Shown piece after piece: positions 12,972-24,979 of a DNA stretch of 64,000 bases; the first letter of the stretch is position 1; every line of letters begins with the position of its first letter. Source of the DNA: Cylicocyclus nassatus (Eukaryota; Nematoda; Chromadorea; Rhabditida; Strongylidae); NCBI GenBank assembly GCA_958299035.1, contig CATQJL010000112.1, forward strand, positions 54,789,140 through 54,853,139. The letters run 5' to 3'. Made by a program: the position numbers and the translations under genes. The notes beneath the pieces were generated by a model. That model was not told the origin of the DNA and made no database searches. It was given only the letters and a program-made list of their open reading frames with translations.

Positions 12972-13138
12972 CAAACTTCGCTGAAAAATGCTCAAAAACG
13001 CCCAAAAGCGCCCGAATTTTTCTAGAGTCTCTTCACTTTCTTATGTGAGGAAATACAGAGAAAGTGAGGAAATATTAGAGAAATTTGGGCGCATTTGAGC
13101 GCTTTTGGGAGTTTTTAAGCGGTTTTGAACGAAGTCTG
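12972..13138. repeat. foldback hairpin repeat
   Basis: The left arm AACTTCGCTGAAAAATGCTC / CAAAAGCGCCC and the right arm GGGCGCATTTGAGCGCTTTTG / GAACGAAGT form an imperfect palindrome of about 70 bp per arm. Confidence 0.7.
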
Positions 13139-15449
13139 GCCAGAGCCTGATTTTTTCTTCCGATTTCGAATGTTTTCTCTCGAACTGATAAGATAAAGTC
13201 ACCTTCTCGGTTCTATTCTGAGCACTTTGCAGATCCTCTGCTACAATTCTTCGTGCGCCGCGGTGAAGTCAAACAGATTTTCTCGAACGACATCCGAATT
13301 TGGGCCGCTGTTTTCCACAGCCCCTGAACATGTGGCATGCCATTAAAAAGACCTTTCAAGCTCCTCTAATCATTACTTAATTCTGAAATTTATTATTATC
13401 ATGTATAAAGGGTGCAGATCATAAAAAGTGCGATATTTGGCGCAGAATTTCAGGCCAAAAAACATGTCTTGGCCCACAATTTCCAAAAATAGGATGAGTC
13501 AAGTTGCGCGAATAAAGCATAAAAAGCTCGGGTGAGGGACTATACGTCGTCGAAATGGGACGTTCCCTGCGGTCTTCTGCAACAGATACGCATCCTTTCA
13601 CATGCATGGAGGTGCGTTTTTGCAGGAAATCGGCGCGAGACCCTCCTATATTCGGAGACATATACTCCTCCTCCTAATACTTAATGCTATATCTTCTGCT
13701 GCAATGCATTAGGGTCAGAAGGTTGTCGTGGAGTTCACACATTGCGGCACAACATTCTTGGTAACTTATTACTGCGGCAGTGCTGCTCAAAGTTCGAAAC
13801 TACTGAAGTGACAAGCTCCAATTACAGCACTTACAGAAATAACGACAATGCTAATCACACCGCAATCAAAATTTTTTGATATCTACTAACATCTACCAGA
13901 ACACTGGCATCCAACTGATTCTTTTTTATTTCAAAAACTGCACTTAATTTCTAGGTGCCGCCCTTTACTTTAAAGTCACACTATTAATACACAAAACTAC
14001 CAACATCGAGATTTTGGTGAGGCACTGCCTCCAATCGAGAACAGTATGATGCAAACGGTAGGAACTCATACTAATTGTGCACTGACAAGAAGAGGACCCG
14101 AACTCGAAATCGGCTTTTCACAAGAATCATACCAATCTGAAGAGCATCAAATGCTGATTTCAAGATTGTCTTCAACTGTCTACGCCTCTAGACGCAGAGT
14201 TATAAGTGTTTTTGGCTCAGAAATCGAACGTGGAACTGGTGAATTTGCCCAAGATTGCGCAATGGCCCAGCGTTGGGTATCGACCGCCGACTTCAACCCT
14301 GGGTCCTCCCCTGGTAAGGATTTTTGCAGTTGTGGTAAACAAAGCTTCTTCTCAATTTTGGGCACTTAATGGTGCCTATACCGCCGCGCGCAGCAGCCGC
14401 CAACAGTCTGTAGCCGCCGCTGGCCGCAACGGTGGGGGGGGGGGGGGGCAGAACAATCAGAATTTCACTACGTTGCGTGCATCCGCCTACGCTTTTCATC
14501 TTTCATGCTTTTTCTGAAGTGTCTTGCAAGCCCGTCAGCGTTTAGTCGCAATGTGATTCACTCTGACTTTGCATGATCCAGTCTTCCCAGAGGCTGCCTG
14601 TTCATTTTGTATGTTGATGTGCTTCGATCCTTTTTATTGCAGTCTGAACTATTTCGCAAGCTCCAAATTTGAAGGAGTAATCTAATCACTCGGAATCGTT
14701 TTAGACGAGACACAGATCGCAATAGTGAAATTTGGGCACCGTCAGCATATCCAATCTACGGCGACAAGGTGATGACAACAATGATCACAAAATTATGAGT
14801 GAGAGTCTAACTGCACATTAGCGGCATGAGGAAGGAAAAAGAAGGAAAGATGAAAAGCGGAGGCGAATGCAGGCAGCGTAGTAATTTTTCAGTGCTACGA
14901 TGACAAAAGCGGCTAGCTATGGCTACAGGCTATTGACGGCTACGACCTGCGGCTATCGGTTGCTATCAGCGGCTAATATAACGAAAACTCTTACTTAGAA
15001 ACATGAAAAGTGTTTATGTAAACAAAAGGTTTGCAAAGAACAGAGCATCTTCTGGAAGAAAGTCTGGGGTATGCTGTCAAACGATTTGGAAATTTAAAGC
15101 TCCAAATCTTGCAGTACTCTCACTATATTCAACACTCTCAAGAACTTGTAAAAAGTTCTCTAAAATCAGCAAATCTGCTGACACGTCGCCTAACTTCACG
15201 GATTTTTTGAGAATTTCTCTTCAAAACGGTATGTGTCACAATGCTGTCCCGGAAGTTCCTACCATAATCCTACACTAAGGAAGAGCGGTTGGTGATTCGC
15301 TCCGAAAGTCTATTGAATCGTGTTCTACTAAATACTAAAATACTATAGGTACTCAAAGCTAAGCACACTTGATAACGATTAAATAGAATGGCACTGAAAG
15401 AAATTGCCGCGACCATTCATTAACAATGTGTGGCAGGAATAGCACTGTA
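13139..15449. other. gene-less stretch with repeat fragments
   Basis: Contains a GAGTTATAAGTGTTTTTGG repeat relic (about 14190), a 15-G run, a patch of iterated GGCTA/GGCTAT words (14910-14975) and a fragment of the CAGGGTGTCCCA MITE near 15240-15300 (CCTACCATAATCCTACA). No gene is recognised. Confidence 0.45.
14434..14448. repeat. poly-G run (15 G)
   Basis: Uninterrupted 15-G run, the longest G/C homopolymer in the window, downstream of a CCGCCG-rich patch. Confidence 0.9.
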
Positions 15450-16535
15450 GACTTCGAGTGCATTTTGAACCCATATGATGTATGACGATGCTTTCTTTGG
15501 CAGAATGACAATTTGCATAGAGCGCTAGTTTGCGCACAAGTCATAGAAGTAAGAGTAGAGTGCACATGTATGTAGAGGTAAAACCTGTATTAAGTTGAGC
15601 AAATCTTCAAATTGAACGCACATAAGTACAAAATTTTACAGTGTTCAGCGTTCTGTTATATTACACGTTTGCCCGGTGATAGCTAAAAATGAGAGTCTAG
15701 AAAATATTGTTGACCAATATTCGCAGCAGATGACCCGAACAAATAATTTAGTAGATTTCTGCACGGTTTGATATGTAGCAAGCAAACTTAAGAAGAACAT
15801 TCAATATTTGCAATATGTGCAGCAATGACTATTTTACTGACTTTGGCGGTACAAAGGTGCATTTTATAAGGAAAAAATAGTCTAAAATCTTAATGGAATG
15901 GTTATGGTAGCAAAATCATCGTTACACAGATCAGCAATCAGATCATCGTCCGAGTTATTGTCTGAGAATGAATTAGATTTTGGATTTTGAACTTTTGCTA
16001 ACCCTAGATTACTCATTCTGGGCCAGTGTGCAATGGAACAAGCACATTGAGTAACGTGAGTAACGTACAATAAGGGAAATTACAGCGGCTACTCTTTGAC
16101 TAATTATGAACGGTATTGAAATATCAGGATGTCCCACAATAATTTTTTACCACTTTTACTTTTTCGCGCATTAATTCATTTTCTTCTTGTTTCTGAAACA
16201 GGTTTTGAACATTTGACAGAACAACAATTTGCAGAATAGCATCCAAACATTTGCTCAAAGTTTGTTCTACTTAGAGTTCGAAGCCGAAGTTTAGATAAAT
16301 GCTCAAAAGGTCGAAGAAATCGCACCGGCACTCAAAAATATCTACAAACTTCCTACTTGCTCAGGCTTGTACCCTCGTCGGGCATTTATCTGTAGATTCG
16401 CCAAGTTTTGTACGACTGGAAACGGAGAAAAAATAATTTCTATGTTTTTGCCAAAGTTGTGCTGGCTTGCGCCCACGTAGGTTATACGTTTTTAAAAAGT
16501 TCTGTCCAAATTGCGATCTTTTGATTCAAATCTTA

Positions 16536-17227
16536 CCAGTGCGTCACCTCCGCTTCGCGGAGGTTCGCACTGGCTCTCCTATCCGTATGCCTTTCTCATA
16601 ATCGCATAATGATGACTTTGAAACTCACCGCGCGAGGCTGGACATCACAAATGAATCGTAAACAACTGTTCATTTCTGAAGCATCTCCATGTAAAATCGT
16701 TAATTTGAAGAAATCTTTTTTGCCAAAGAGTAAGTATGAATTCGAACAGATTATTAAACTTTTTTGGCTTGATAATTGTTATAAAGATAACAGTCATTTT
16801 GGGCTACACTTACGTTCCAAAGTCTCTTCAGATTTGTAAATACCTTGCCAAATCGAATCTATAAATGATCACTACTTTTTGGCGCTGTTTTCGCAGAAAA
16901 GCAAACTTTTTGAGCATTTTTGAGCTAGAATTCTTGGAGCGCAGATTTGCCTGTCGGGCAAATCAAGACTTTGCAAAAAGTTGACTTTGTGACTTAGGTT
17001 TGCGCGCCAAAAACAAGGTGGACCCGTTTAAGGCGCAAATTTTGAAGGACCCGCCTGTCGAACCGGCTCGTCCTTGTGCATGGTGGGCCTACATGCTGGT
17101 ACGGTATGCTATGCAAAATTGTAGCTCGATAGCTTGCATGCAGTTCCCTCTATGAGTTTCTTGACAGACAGACAAACACACACACGCACAAATACACAGA
17201 CGTTAAACGCTTTCTTATAAGTCATGA
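16536..17227 (-). mobile_element. non-autonomous Helitron-like element, copy 2
   Basis: On the minus strand it starts TCATGACTTA (at 17227) after A. It ends with a perfect hairpin CCTCCGCGAAGCGGAGG (16547-16563), then 7 nt and CTGG at 16536 before T. This is textbook Helitron 3' architecture. The TCTG-rich tract follows the 5' end, as in the copy at 11585. Confidence 0.65.
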
Positions 17228-17395
17228 TTGGTCAGGTGAGTCTTATGGTTTCTTCATAAATCTACGTATAAGCGCTCTTGAAATTATATGAGCACTTTAT
17301 TGCTATTGGCTGCGCAAAAGCAGCAGTCTAAAAGTTTGCACGCTCAAATGCAATACTGGTATTTTCAAAATAAGTATGCTTGTTGTACACGTTGT

Positions 17396-18156
17396 ACGAA
17401 CACAATATTAGTTTTCAGGATCGTCCATTACTTTTTCGATTTTATCGATTTTTTGAAAATTTGAGCTAGGGGCTGGAATTTGGCACAGGAGTGTAATCGA
17501 GCATGCTGATCACCCCCCTTGGGGGTGATCAGCATGCTCGTTTACCCCCCTGTGCCAACTCCCAGCCCCCTAGCTCAAACTTTGCAAAAAATCGATAAAA
17601 TCGATAAAAGTAATCGATAATCCTGAAAACCAATATTGTATTCGGAATCCCCATGCTCGATTACCTCCCTGTGCGAACTCCCAGCCCCGTAGCTCAAACT
17701 TTGCAAAAAAATCGATAAAATCGATAAAAGTAATCGATAATCCTGAAAACCAATATTGTATTCGGAATCCCCATGCTCGATTACCCCCCTGTGCCAACTC
17801 CCAGCTCCGTAGCTCAAACTTTGCAAAAAAATCGATAAAATCGATAAAAGTAATCGATAATCCTGAAAACCAATATTGTATCCGGAATCCCCATGCTCGA
17901 TTACCCCCCTGTGCCAACTCCCAGCCCCGTAGGTGAACTCAGCAAAAAAATCGATAAAAATCGATAAAATCGATATCGATCGATGACGAAAAGTAGCCTA
18001 TGACACCCGCCGGGGCCTGAAGTGTATGTGTGCCAAGTTTGGTCCGGATCGGTTCAGAAATGGAATTTTCTATTCGGAACATACGTACACACAGACAGAC
18101 AGACATACAGACAGACAGACATACATACAAACAGACATTCAGCTTTATATATAAGA
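17396..18156 (-). mobile_element. Helitron-like TATATAAG/TCTG repeat with 120-bp tandem units
   Basis: The minus-strand 5' end is TCTTATATATAAAGCTGAATG (ending 18156), followed by (TCTG)n and TCCGGACCAAACTTGGCACAC. The body contains three direct copies of about 120 bp (17580-17935) rich in ATCGATAAAATCGATAAAAG. A 43-bp perfect palindrome is centred near 17519. The left side is truncated. Confidence 0.65.
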
Positions 18157-20001
18157 TGATAACTTTTTTCAAAAATAAAACAAATTGAACAACCTGAATT
18201 TAACTGGATTAAGCGAGCTTATGGCTATCACAAATTTAATGTACCATGTAAGGAATTCAAGCGGGAGAGAAGAGAAGTTTTAGAATTCTGCAAGGTTTAT
18301 TCAAAACCATCCAGTTTGACGTACTAATGCTTTTATATGAGGATGGACAACCATATTTAGCTGCCATCATTGAGTAGCCCATGTCAGAGATTTTTCTGCG
18401 GCTAAAAAGAATTCGAGTTGTCTTTGCTGCGTAGAAACTTTTGCGAGCAAATCATAAAACCCACTGTATGAGCCCTCCTCCGCGCACGAAAATATGCCGA
18501 CTTTCTAATATTTAATTTTTCTTGCTGTCGGAAACGAAGAAAGCCAATTGGCCGCCCCACTTGCTTTCGCATTACTCTAACAAGGGCAGTGTTGAATGCA
18601 TCACCAGTTGCTATATGTAGATTGTTCTCGCTTGTTGAGTAACTGAGTTTATCTTCTTTGTTTGAGAAAATGTTGAAAAAGTAAGACATTCTTTACGTCT
18701 AAGTAAAAGCGTGTTTATGTTAACCCATTACACCCTCACCCATTATAAAATATTACATAGTCAGTTTTACGAATACTGCGGAAGTTCTCTCCATGAAAAC
18801 GTTTTTCGGGCATGACTGCATTTTGGCAACTTTGCTTCGGGGCTTGAAATTCCATCACTGGGAAGCCGGTTCGCTAAGCGTTAGTGAGCTCTAGAAAGAG
18901 CAGGAAAAGTGCTTCTAGAAGAAGTTTATGACTACCATAAGTGCAAAAGCCTAAGAAAATAGCTGCGTCAAAAAGGCAACTGAAAATCGGACAGAACTTT
19001 GAAACAGCCTAGTACTATGTACCTTCGGAAGTAAAACAGTGATTTCTGGCCTTTTACAGGCAATAGTTTGAGAAAATATCGAACTTAGCGCAAAAGTATA
19101 ACTGGCTAAGTTTTCGTATTTTTGCTGTATTATGTTTCTCGAGTTCTAGCCACAAAAAATTGAGCAGTTTCAAGGATAAATATCAGGCGTAGAAAGTACA
19201 TGCCTGACCAAATATGAAGTGTGTAGAAGTTTCCAAGGAAAATACGATTTTTCTCGACTTTCCGAATATTTGAATCATCGCGATTTTGGAGTTCATGTAG
19301 AGCAAACTTTGAGAAAGTGCTTGGATGCTGTAGAGTTTTGTTCTATCGAAACCGGTAAACCCATTCAAGAGATAAGAATTATGGATTATTACCGGAGAAA
19401 GTAAACTAGTGACTATTATGGGACACCCCTAATAGCTCAAATAATCAATGATTTTGTTTGATGAATGATCACGATCTCCATAGTTTTTACAGTGTATGGC
19501 TACCTGCACTGTATAAATGTTTGTCTTTGAATCATATCTTTACTCGTGTAACGTGACTTTGATACAGTACTTTGAAACGTTGTGTTTACAGTTGAGAGTA
19601 CTTTCCTTTCCTGAAGGTAAAACAAAGACAGCTGTCGGAGCTCATGTAGAATCATATTGTATGTTTAGTCTATCTTATTTTATTTTATTTTTCGCCAGGT
19701 ATTTAAGATAGGTAGTGAAACTTCAAGGACAATCCACTCTCCGACATCTCTTCGAAACATTCTCTCGAGAGTGTTGTAAGTTGCCTTGTAAATCTTGTCT
19801 GTCAGCAGTACTTTCAATTTTTTCTTCTCGGTAGAGATTTTGACGCTAGCTGGTTCATAAAGTGATTAGAAACTTGTGCATTTACAATACAGCATAGGCA
19901 AAAATTCCATAACAAGACCGTATCACTTCCTAGAAGCAGATAAGCCAAATCTCACGTCTTTGTATCCACATAATGCATACAAAGTCGGGGGCCTAATTAT
20001 A

Positions 20002-21274
20002 TTAGGTTGGCTAGAAAGTTCTTGCGTAATTCAAACAAAATTCAATAACTTTTCAATGATCAAACCTAAATTCACAATCTTGTGCTCTAAAAATATAAGA
20101 AGGCCTGCGCTCCAAGATGGATGTTTAAAGGTAGTGTCTCACCAAAGTTGAGGTCGCGCGGATCTTCACATATTCTATTACAAGGACGTCTAAATAGGCC
20201 ATTGCAACAAGTGCCACTCAATTTCACTCCCTCCACGCTGAGAAAAATTCGCTCAATGTGGTACGCGGAGAGCGAGCTGGTACGCGCGGACGACTCCTTC
20301 TCTCCCTCCTTACGCGTTTGAACATGTCCCTCCACTTGGCGTCCACCTCCCCTCTGTTGCTGTCACTGTGGCTGAGGCTGAAGTTGGAAAGCACAACTCG
20401 TCCACGTTGCTTCCACGGGGCCTCCAGAAAACGGGGTTTTTGGGAACATTTTGCGATTTTAAGCCCATACAGTGCTAGACAGGGTCCGACAGGCTTGCAA
20501 AATGCAAAAATCTCGCCAACTAAATTTTGGTGAGACGCTGCCTTTAAGCGCAAGATTTCATGAGCAAGTCCCCGAGAACGAAGCTCTCAAATATGGGACT
20601 TCAAAATTTGCAATTTTGAGTTTGGTGCCAGAAAATCGCAGAGTGTCGCTAGCTAGCCGAAAAAAATCTGTAAAAATTACTTACACTGCAAAAGCCCATA
20701 CGTTATTTTAGCAGGCTTCAAACTCGCATGGGAATGCGAAAACAAAAAATTTGTGGAATTTGTCATTTTACAGGATAAATCCCCTTATCGATGTAATTTT
20801 TCCACAAAAACACAGTTTGCAACCAGAAATAAGACATATTGCCTATTTAGAACTTTGCGACGTTTTTTGGAGTGTAAAAAATAGTTTTTGCCGAAAAACT
20901 GCGGTAATGAGTGGATTTTTTCCGCAAAATGACTATTTCACAAATTTTTTTGTTTTTGCTTCACCGTGCAAGATCAAGGCCTTTCAAAGTAACTTATGGA
21001 CTTCTGCAGTGTAAGTAATTTTTACAGATTTTTTTCGGCTAGCTAGCGACATTCTGCGATTTTCTGGCACCAAACTCAAAATTGCAAATTTTGAAGTCCC
21101 ATATTTGAGAGCTTCGTTCTTGGGGACTAGCTCATGAAATCTTGCGCTTAAACATCCATCTTGGAGCGCAGGCCTTCTAATATTATTAGAGAACAAGAAT
21201 GTGAATTTAGGTTTAGTCATTGAAAAGTTATTGAATTTTGTTTGAATTACGCAAGAACTTTCTAGCCAACCTAA
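20002..21274. mobile_element. mariner-type MITE (TTAGGTTGGCTAG ends)
   Basis: Starts TTAGGTTGGCTAGAAAGTTC and ends with its exact inverse, flanked by TA (20000-20001, 21275-21276). TTAGGTTGGC is a typical mariner terminus. U2 and U4 have the empty site: CTAATTATACAATACTG near 35410 and AATTATACAATACTG near 58081. Arms are about 280 bp. Its 1273-bp length includes the nested MITE at 20128. Confidence 0.92.
20128..20544. mobile_element. nested MITE, AAGGCAGCG family
   Basis: Inserted in the left arm of the mariner MITE. The right arm preserves the unfilled sequence (the inverse of GATGTTTAAGCGCAAG near 21150). Ends AAGGTAGTGTCTCACC and GGTGAGACGCTGCCTT, TA duplication at 20126-20127 and 20545-20546, 417 bp. 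Confidence 0.93.
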
Positions 21275-21932
21275 TACAATACCGCAATTTATAAACCTAA
21301 CATCACTCAAGTCTTAAAACTATGTCACAGAGTGCCACAATCAAACTCTAAAAAATTCTTAATTAGAAATGATGTGCAAGCCCACTTTCGCGCACTTGAA
21401 GAATGAGACATTCAATTTTTGATGTTTAGAATTTATTCCATGACTGGAAGATGTGGAATAGACTCTGAAAATACAAACTCCCGAAAATAGCTTCAAGTCA
21501 CAGCTTGGATCAGGCCTCGCACAATTCCACCGTAATAGGCGTACCTCAAAAGCTTTAAGGTTGGGAAATTCTTGCGTAATTCGAACGAAACTTGATAACT
21601 CTTTGAATGGTAGCTTCATTACCGTCCTTTTGAAAACAGTGGAAGGCCACATATAAGATCAGGCTAACTTTCCATGAAAATAAAAACGAAGCTTTCAAAA
21701 ATTACGTTTCAAATTTTAGCAAAAACTTTGACGAACAAAAAAGTCGCAGTGTTTTAGAAGAAGTCACATCTGTTCTTGGATCTTGGTACTGTGAGGAGCA
21801 ATAAAGAATTTTTCTGAATGCTCTTTTTGAAATTTCTTTTTTTTTGCATTTCCGTACGAAATCAGAGCTTGCCATCATGATGTATGGACTTCTATTACTC
21901 AAGCAATTTGACAGAAATTCTGAGACAAACTA

Positions 21933-22437
21933 TTAGGGTGTCTCATAATTTTTTACCGTTTTTGCTACAACCATCGTCTTTTAGTAATTTTTTTCAATTG
22001 AAGTGGTTCAAGTAATTCTTTGACAGGGCAAAGCAAGCTCTACAAGAAGGCTATAACGGGTCTGCACAAATCATATTCCACATAAAGTTTTGAGCTGATA
22101 TCTGATAGCAGTCAAAAACGAACTTTTCTGTAAAAAATCGTGTCTCCGCCCCAAAAAATCCTAAGAACTCTTCATTTATTCTAGCATATGCCTGACATAT
22201 CAAACATGCAAATGTACACTTTCTGTGTCTTTTTTTCAGTGGTTAGAGATAAAGAAAAAATGACTGGAGCAAAGTGACAAACTCTGCCTCTAGAGTTCTT
22301 AAGCTTTTCCCACGCACGTGATCATATAGCTTTATACAGAAGTACGACCATGTGCTTGTACCCTTTTAAAAGTGTCCCAGTTCCCGAGAAATACTGAGTG
22401 TAGGGTAAAAACGGTAAAAAATTATGGGACACCATAA
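21933..22437. mobile_element. mariner-like MITE (TTAGGGTGTCTCATAA ends)
   Basis: A 505-bp element with inverted ends TTAGGGTGTCTCATAATTTT and AATTATGGGACACCATAA and TA flanks. The empty site is seen in U3 (GAGACAAGCTAGCTACCC near 50437) and likewise in U2 and U4. Confidence 0.9.
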
Positions 22438-23278
22438 TAGCTGCCCATCTGGCACCAAACTTAAAATCACAGAATCCAAAACACATCTCTGGGAGTTTTG
22501 TTCTAGGTGGCTAGCTTATAGAAGCTTACGCTTAAACATCGCCCATGCGGCGTATCTTTGTCTCATAGTATTTTTGAGAAACGAATAATGAAAATTTCAT
22601 TCGTATACAAGACTTTTGTTCCAACCTATATTTTCTCAAGGACAGTGAAAATTTGCGACCGTTACTTGCGTATTAGTGCCAATTTCGTTTTGGAAGAAAT
22701 TTGTTATAAAAATGCGACATTCACTGGACTTAAGGCTTTGTTCATGTAATCTTATGGATAAATCGAACTTGACCAGTTAGAAAATCACTTTGAAAACTGC
22801 TCGAAGACACTTTTCTTTTTCCTTTGTTTAAATTTTGCAGCAACTTGAACATACCTAGAGTCTGATAATGTTTTTTCGAATCTGTGCACCAAATTTATGG
22901 CTTCACGTCCGGTCTGTTGTATCATAGATATTACCAGCCTCTCAGGCTTTCAACGTTTACCCGTACATAGATTATAATGTTTACCGCATACATACGACGC
23001 CGTACTGAAGATGAGCAGAGATATTTTGCCAAAAAATTTGATAAGAATCTCTAGCAGCTTACGTCTCAGCAGGAGAACTATTTGAACGTGAATGCTTGTC
23101 TTTGTTTTGCTCTTACTAGAAGGGTTGAATTTTAGAGGACAAGAAAGTATGAAATTCATAATGTATTGAGTTGATGGAAGCTTAGAGTGCACACTTTCTG
23201 GAAAACTAGAAATATAATTTCGTTTTTTTGGCACGCATCAAAGCTTCAAAAAATTGACTACCTAATATGACTGCTACT

Positions 23279-23284
23279 TTTCAG
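23279..23284 (+). other. splice acceptor upstream of gene A
   Basis: TTTTCAG ends 6 nt before the start codon. The spacer TAAAAC is identical in genes A, B and C. It fits a spliced-leader trans-splice site or a 5'UTR intron end. Confidence 0.6.
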
Positions 23285-23290
23285 TAAAAC

Positions 23291-23668
23291 ATGATCTGCA
23301 AGCTGTTCCTCATTCTGGTCCTGCTGCAAATTGTTGCTGCGGTAATAGTAACAGAGAATAGAATACACTATGTGATCCCCGGTGATAGGGGCAGGCACCC
23401 CGGGGCACCACCAGCAATAGGTCATAACGGAGGCAATCAGCGTTTGGTATGCCTACATTTCAACTTCTAAGTGAATCTATGCTTTAATGATTGAAGTGCT
23501 TTTACAGTGCTGAAGAAGTGCGACAAGGAGCACGTAACTCTCTCCTCTTCATGGATGGAGTGTTACGTTAAATGCATGAATGAACTAGCAGAAGAAAGTA
23601 AACGGCTGGAACAGATATACAAAGAAGAACAGCAAAGAGAAGCTGCGCTAAAGGGGAAAATACTTTGA
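23291..23668 (+). CDS. secreted Cys-hairpin peptide gene A, frame uncertain
   Basis: Exon 1 (23291-23446, 52 codons) encodes a signal peptide [17 protein letters not shown] and a Gly/Pro-rich stretch. The 61-nt intron 23447-23507 has GTATGC and TTTTACAG. Exon 2 (23508-23668) carries C-x13-C-x3-C (CDKEH...WMECYVKC) and a Lys/Glu-rich tail ending at TGA 23666. Joined at the conserved sites, exon 2 begins TGC TGA, a stop. The homologous frame is reached only one base out of phase, and the first cysteine of the family motif is lost. Compared with TGCGAGGAGTTGTGC in gene B, one base is missing. Either this copy is frameshifted, or a donor 5 nt upstream (C|GTTTGG) restores the frame. The function of the family is unknown; secretion is inferred from the leader. 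Otherwise the coding sequence looks intact. Confidence 0.6.
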
Positions 23669-23731
23669 TTCTTTCTGAACACTTCAGAAAGTCCAGTGTT
23701 GCATGATGTTGGTATTCACCACTTTGAATAG

Positions 23732-23737
23732 AATAAA
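23732..23737 (+). terminator. polyadenylation signal AATAAA, gene A
   Basis: AATAAA lies 64 nt after the gene A stop, within a 3' region (TGTTGCATGATGTTGG) conserved after all four peptide genes. Confidence 0.6.
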
Positions 23738-24648
23738 AATCTTACATAATACGGGCGTTTTCTTGCTCAGTAGAAAAAGGACAGTTATGCAAATAACTGG
23801 CTGCAAACATTATGGTGAACTCTTTACAAAAGACCCAAACCTTAGATTTTGACTCTTGGGTAAGCTTACATAATATCAAAAAATAAATAAGGTACTAACC
23901 ACCACTAATATCATTAGTGCATCCAAAGACCAGTTCGTTTCCTTAATTTACTCGTATTCACAAGTATAACGAACTCTCATTGCTTGCTCCTATTTGCAAG
24001 TTCATCAGCACGAATGTAATACAATTTTTATCACTTCTTGAGTCGATGCAGAAGCTTAAGTGATGGAGATTGAAACATTGGATTTTTCTTTCGAAATTGC
24101 TACACTCTATCTCACATGGTTCGTAAAAAACAGTACTCGCAAAATACGTCAAACTGCGTTGAACACATTAGTGGCTGGTCTAGTCAGCAGTACAAATACA
24201 GCTCAAAAATCTGGCGATCCACCATTTTCCGCTTTATCAGAATCGATAGAAATTACATGCATCGTCAGAGCTCTTGAGCTCCCACATAGCTCTTGTTCCC
24301 TTTGGCTGTTTATAGTCGTAAGTGATGTCGTCTGCTAAGCGAAAACAATGAATTTGCCAGCCATCATCTCAAGGCATCCTAATGTAATGTGTGTCTCACA
24401 GTTTTCTACACTGCACTCCAATCGAGGATGATGCTCTATGTTGGCTGGGCTGCTCAAAATTATAAAGGATCCACACACCTTTCGACTGTTATCTGCTTCA
24501 GTAGTCGCAAGGCAAGTCATCAAATATTGTAGGATGTTTTTCTTTGTCGATTGAGCTATCATATGAAGTAGTATATCTAAAAAAGTAGAATGGCCACAAA
24601 AGCGAACTGTTTTAGAAGTTTGTCTCAATATTAGAGTAGGAGCACCTA

Positions 24649-24979
24649 TAGGCAGCGTTCAAGCAAAATCTAAGCTCCCAGATTAGTACCTAATCTACAA
24701 GAAGGCCTTAGAAAAAGAATATTGCGTTAGTCCGGCCCTCTAATGTGGCCTTTCAATAGAAAAAATGAGCCTGAAATCCGCGAAAGTGCTAACAAGCCAC
24801 GCCGACCTATCAAGCTTCGCCCACCCACCTGCTGTAATCGTCTGTACCTCAGGATAGGGCTTCCATAATTCGGTTTTTTTTAAATTCTGCACGTTTTGCA
24901 TTCCATATCTGTCAGAAAAACGGAAAGAACCCAGAATGACAAAATCATGAAAGACGAAAGTTTGGGTGAATGCTGCCTT
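24649..24979. mobile_element. old MITE, AAGGCAGCG family (U1)
   Basis: Ends GGCAGCGTTCAAGC and GAATGCTGCCTT with TA flanks. It is present at the same place in all four units (39491, 52494, 61714), so it was inserted before the duplications. Confidence 0.7.

Larger units (their letters stand above)
16134..19432. mobile_element. mariner-like element, TCAGGATGTCCCAC end (U1 copy)
   Basis: Starts TCAGGATGTCCCACAAT and ends GGGACACCCCTAA with TA on both sides (16132-16133, 19433-19434). Counterparts in U2-U4 are about 0.75-1 kb, so it predates the duplication. This copy is inflated to 3.3 kb by Helitron-like insertions. A 95-codon minus-strand frame (18402-18689) inside it is unidentified. Confidence 0.7.

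Noticed and set aside
17570..17917. 115-codon minus-strand frame with internal amino-acid repeats
   Set aside because: It is a read-through of three 120-bp tandem repeats in a Helitron-like element, with no gene context.
17150..18160. TCTG/TGTG tracts as telomeric repeats
   Set aside because: The tracts are short, impure and always next to TATATAAG element ends, so they belong to dispersed repeats.
18402..18689. 95-codon minus-strand frame rich in Arg
   Set aside because: It lies within transposon-derived DNA, is absent from the sister units and has no recognisable domain.
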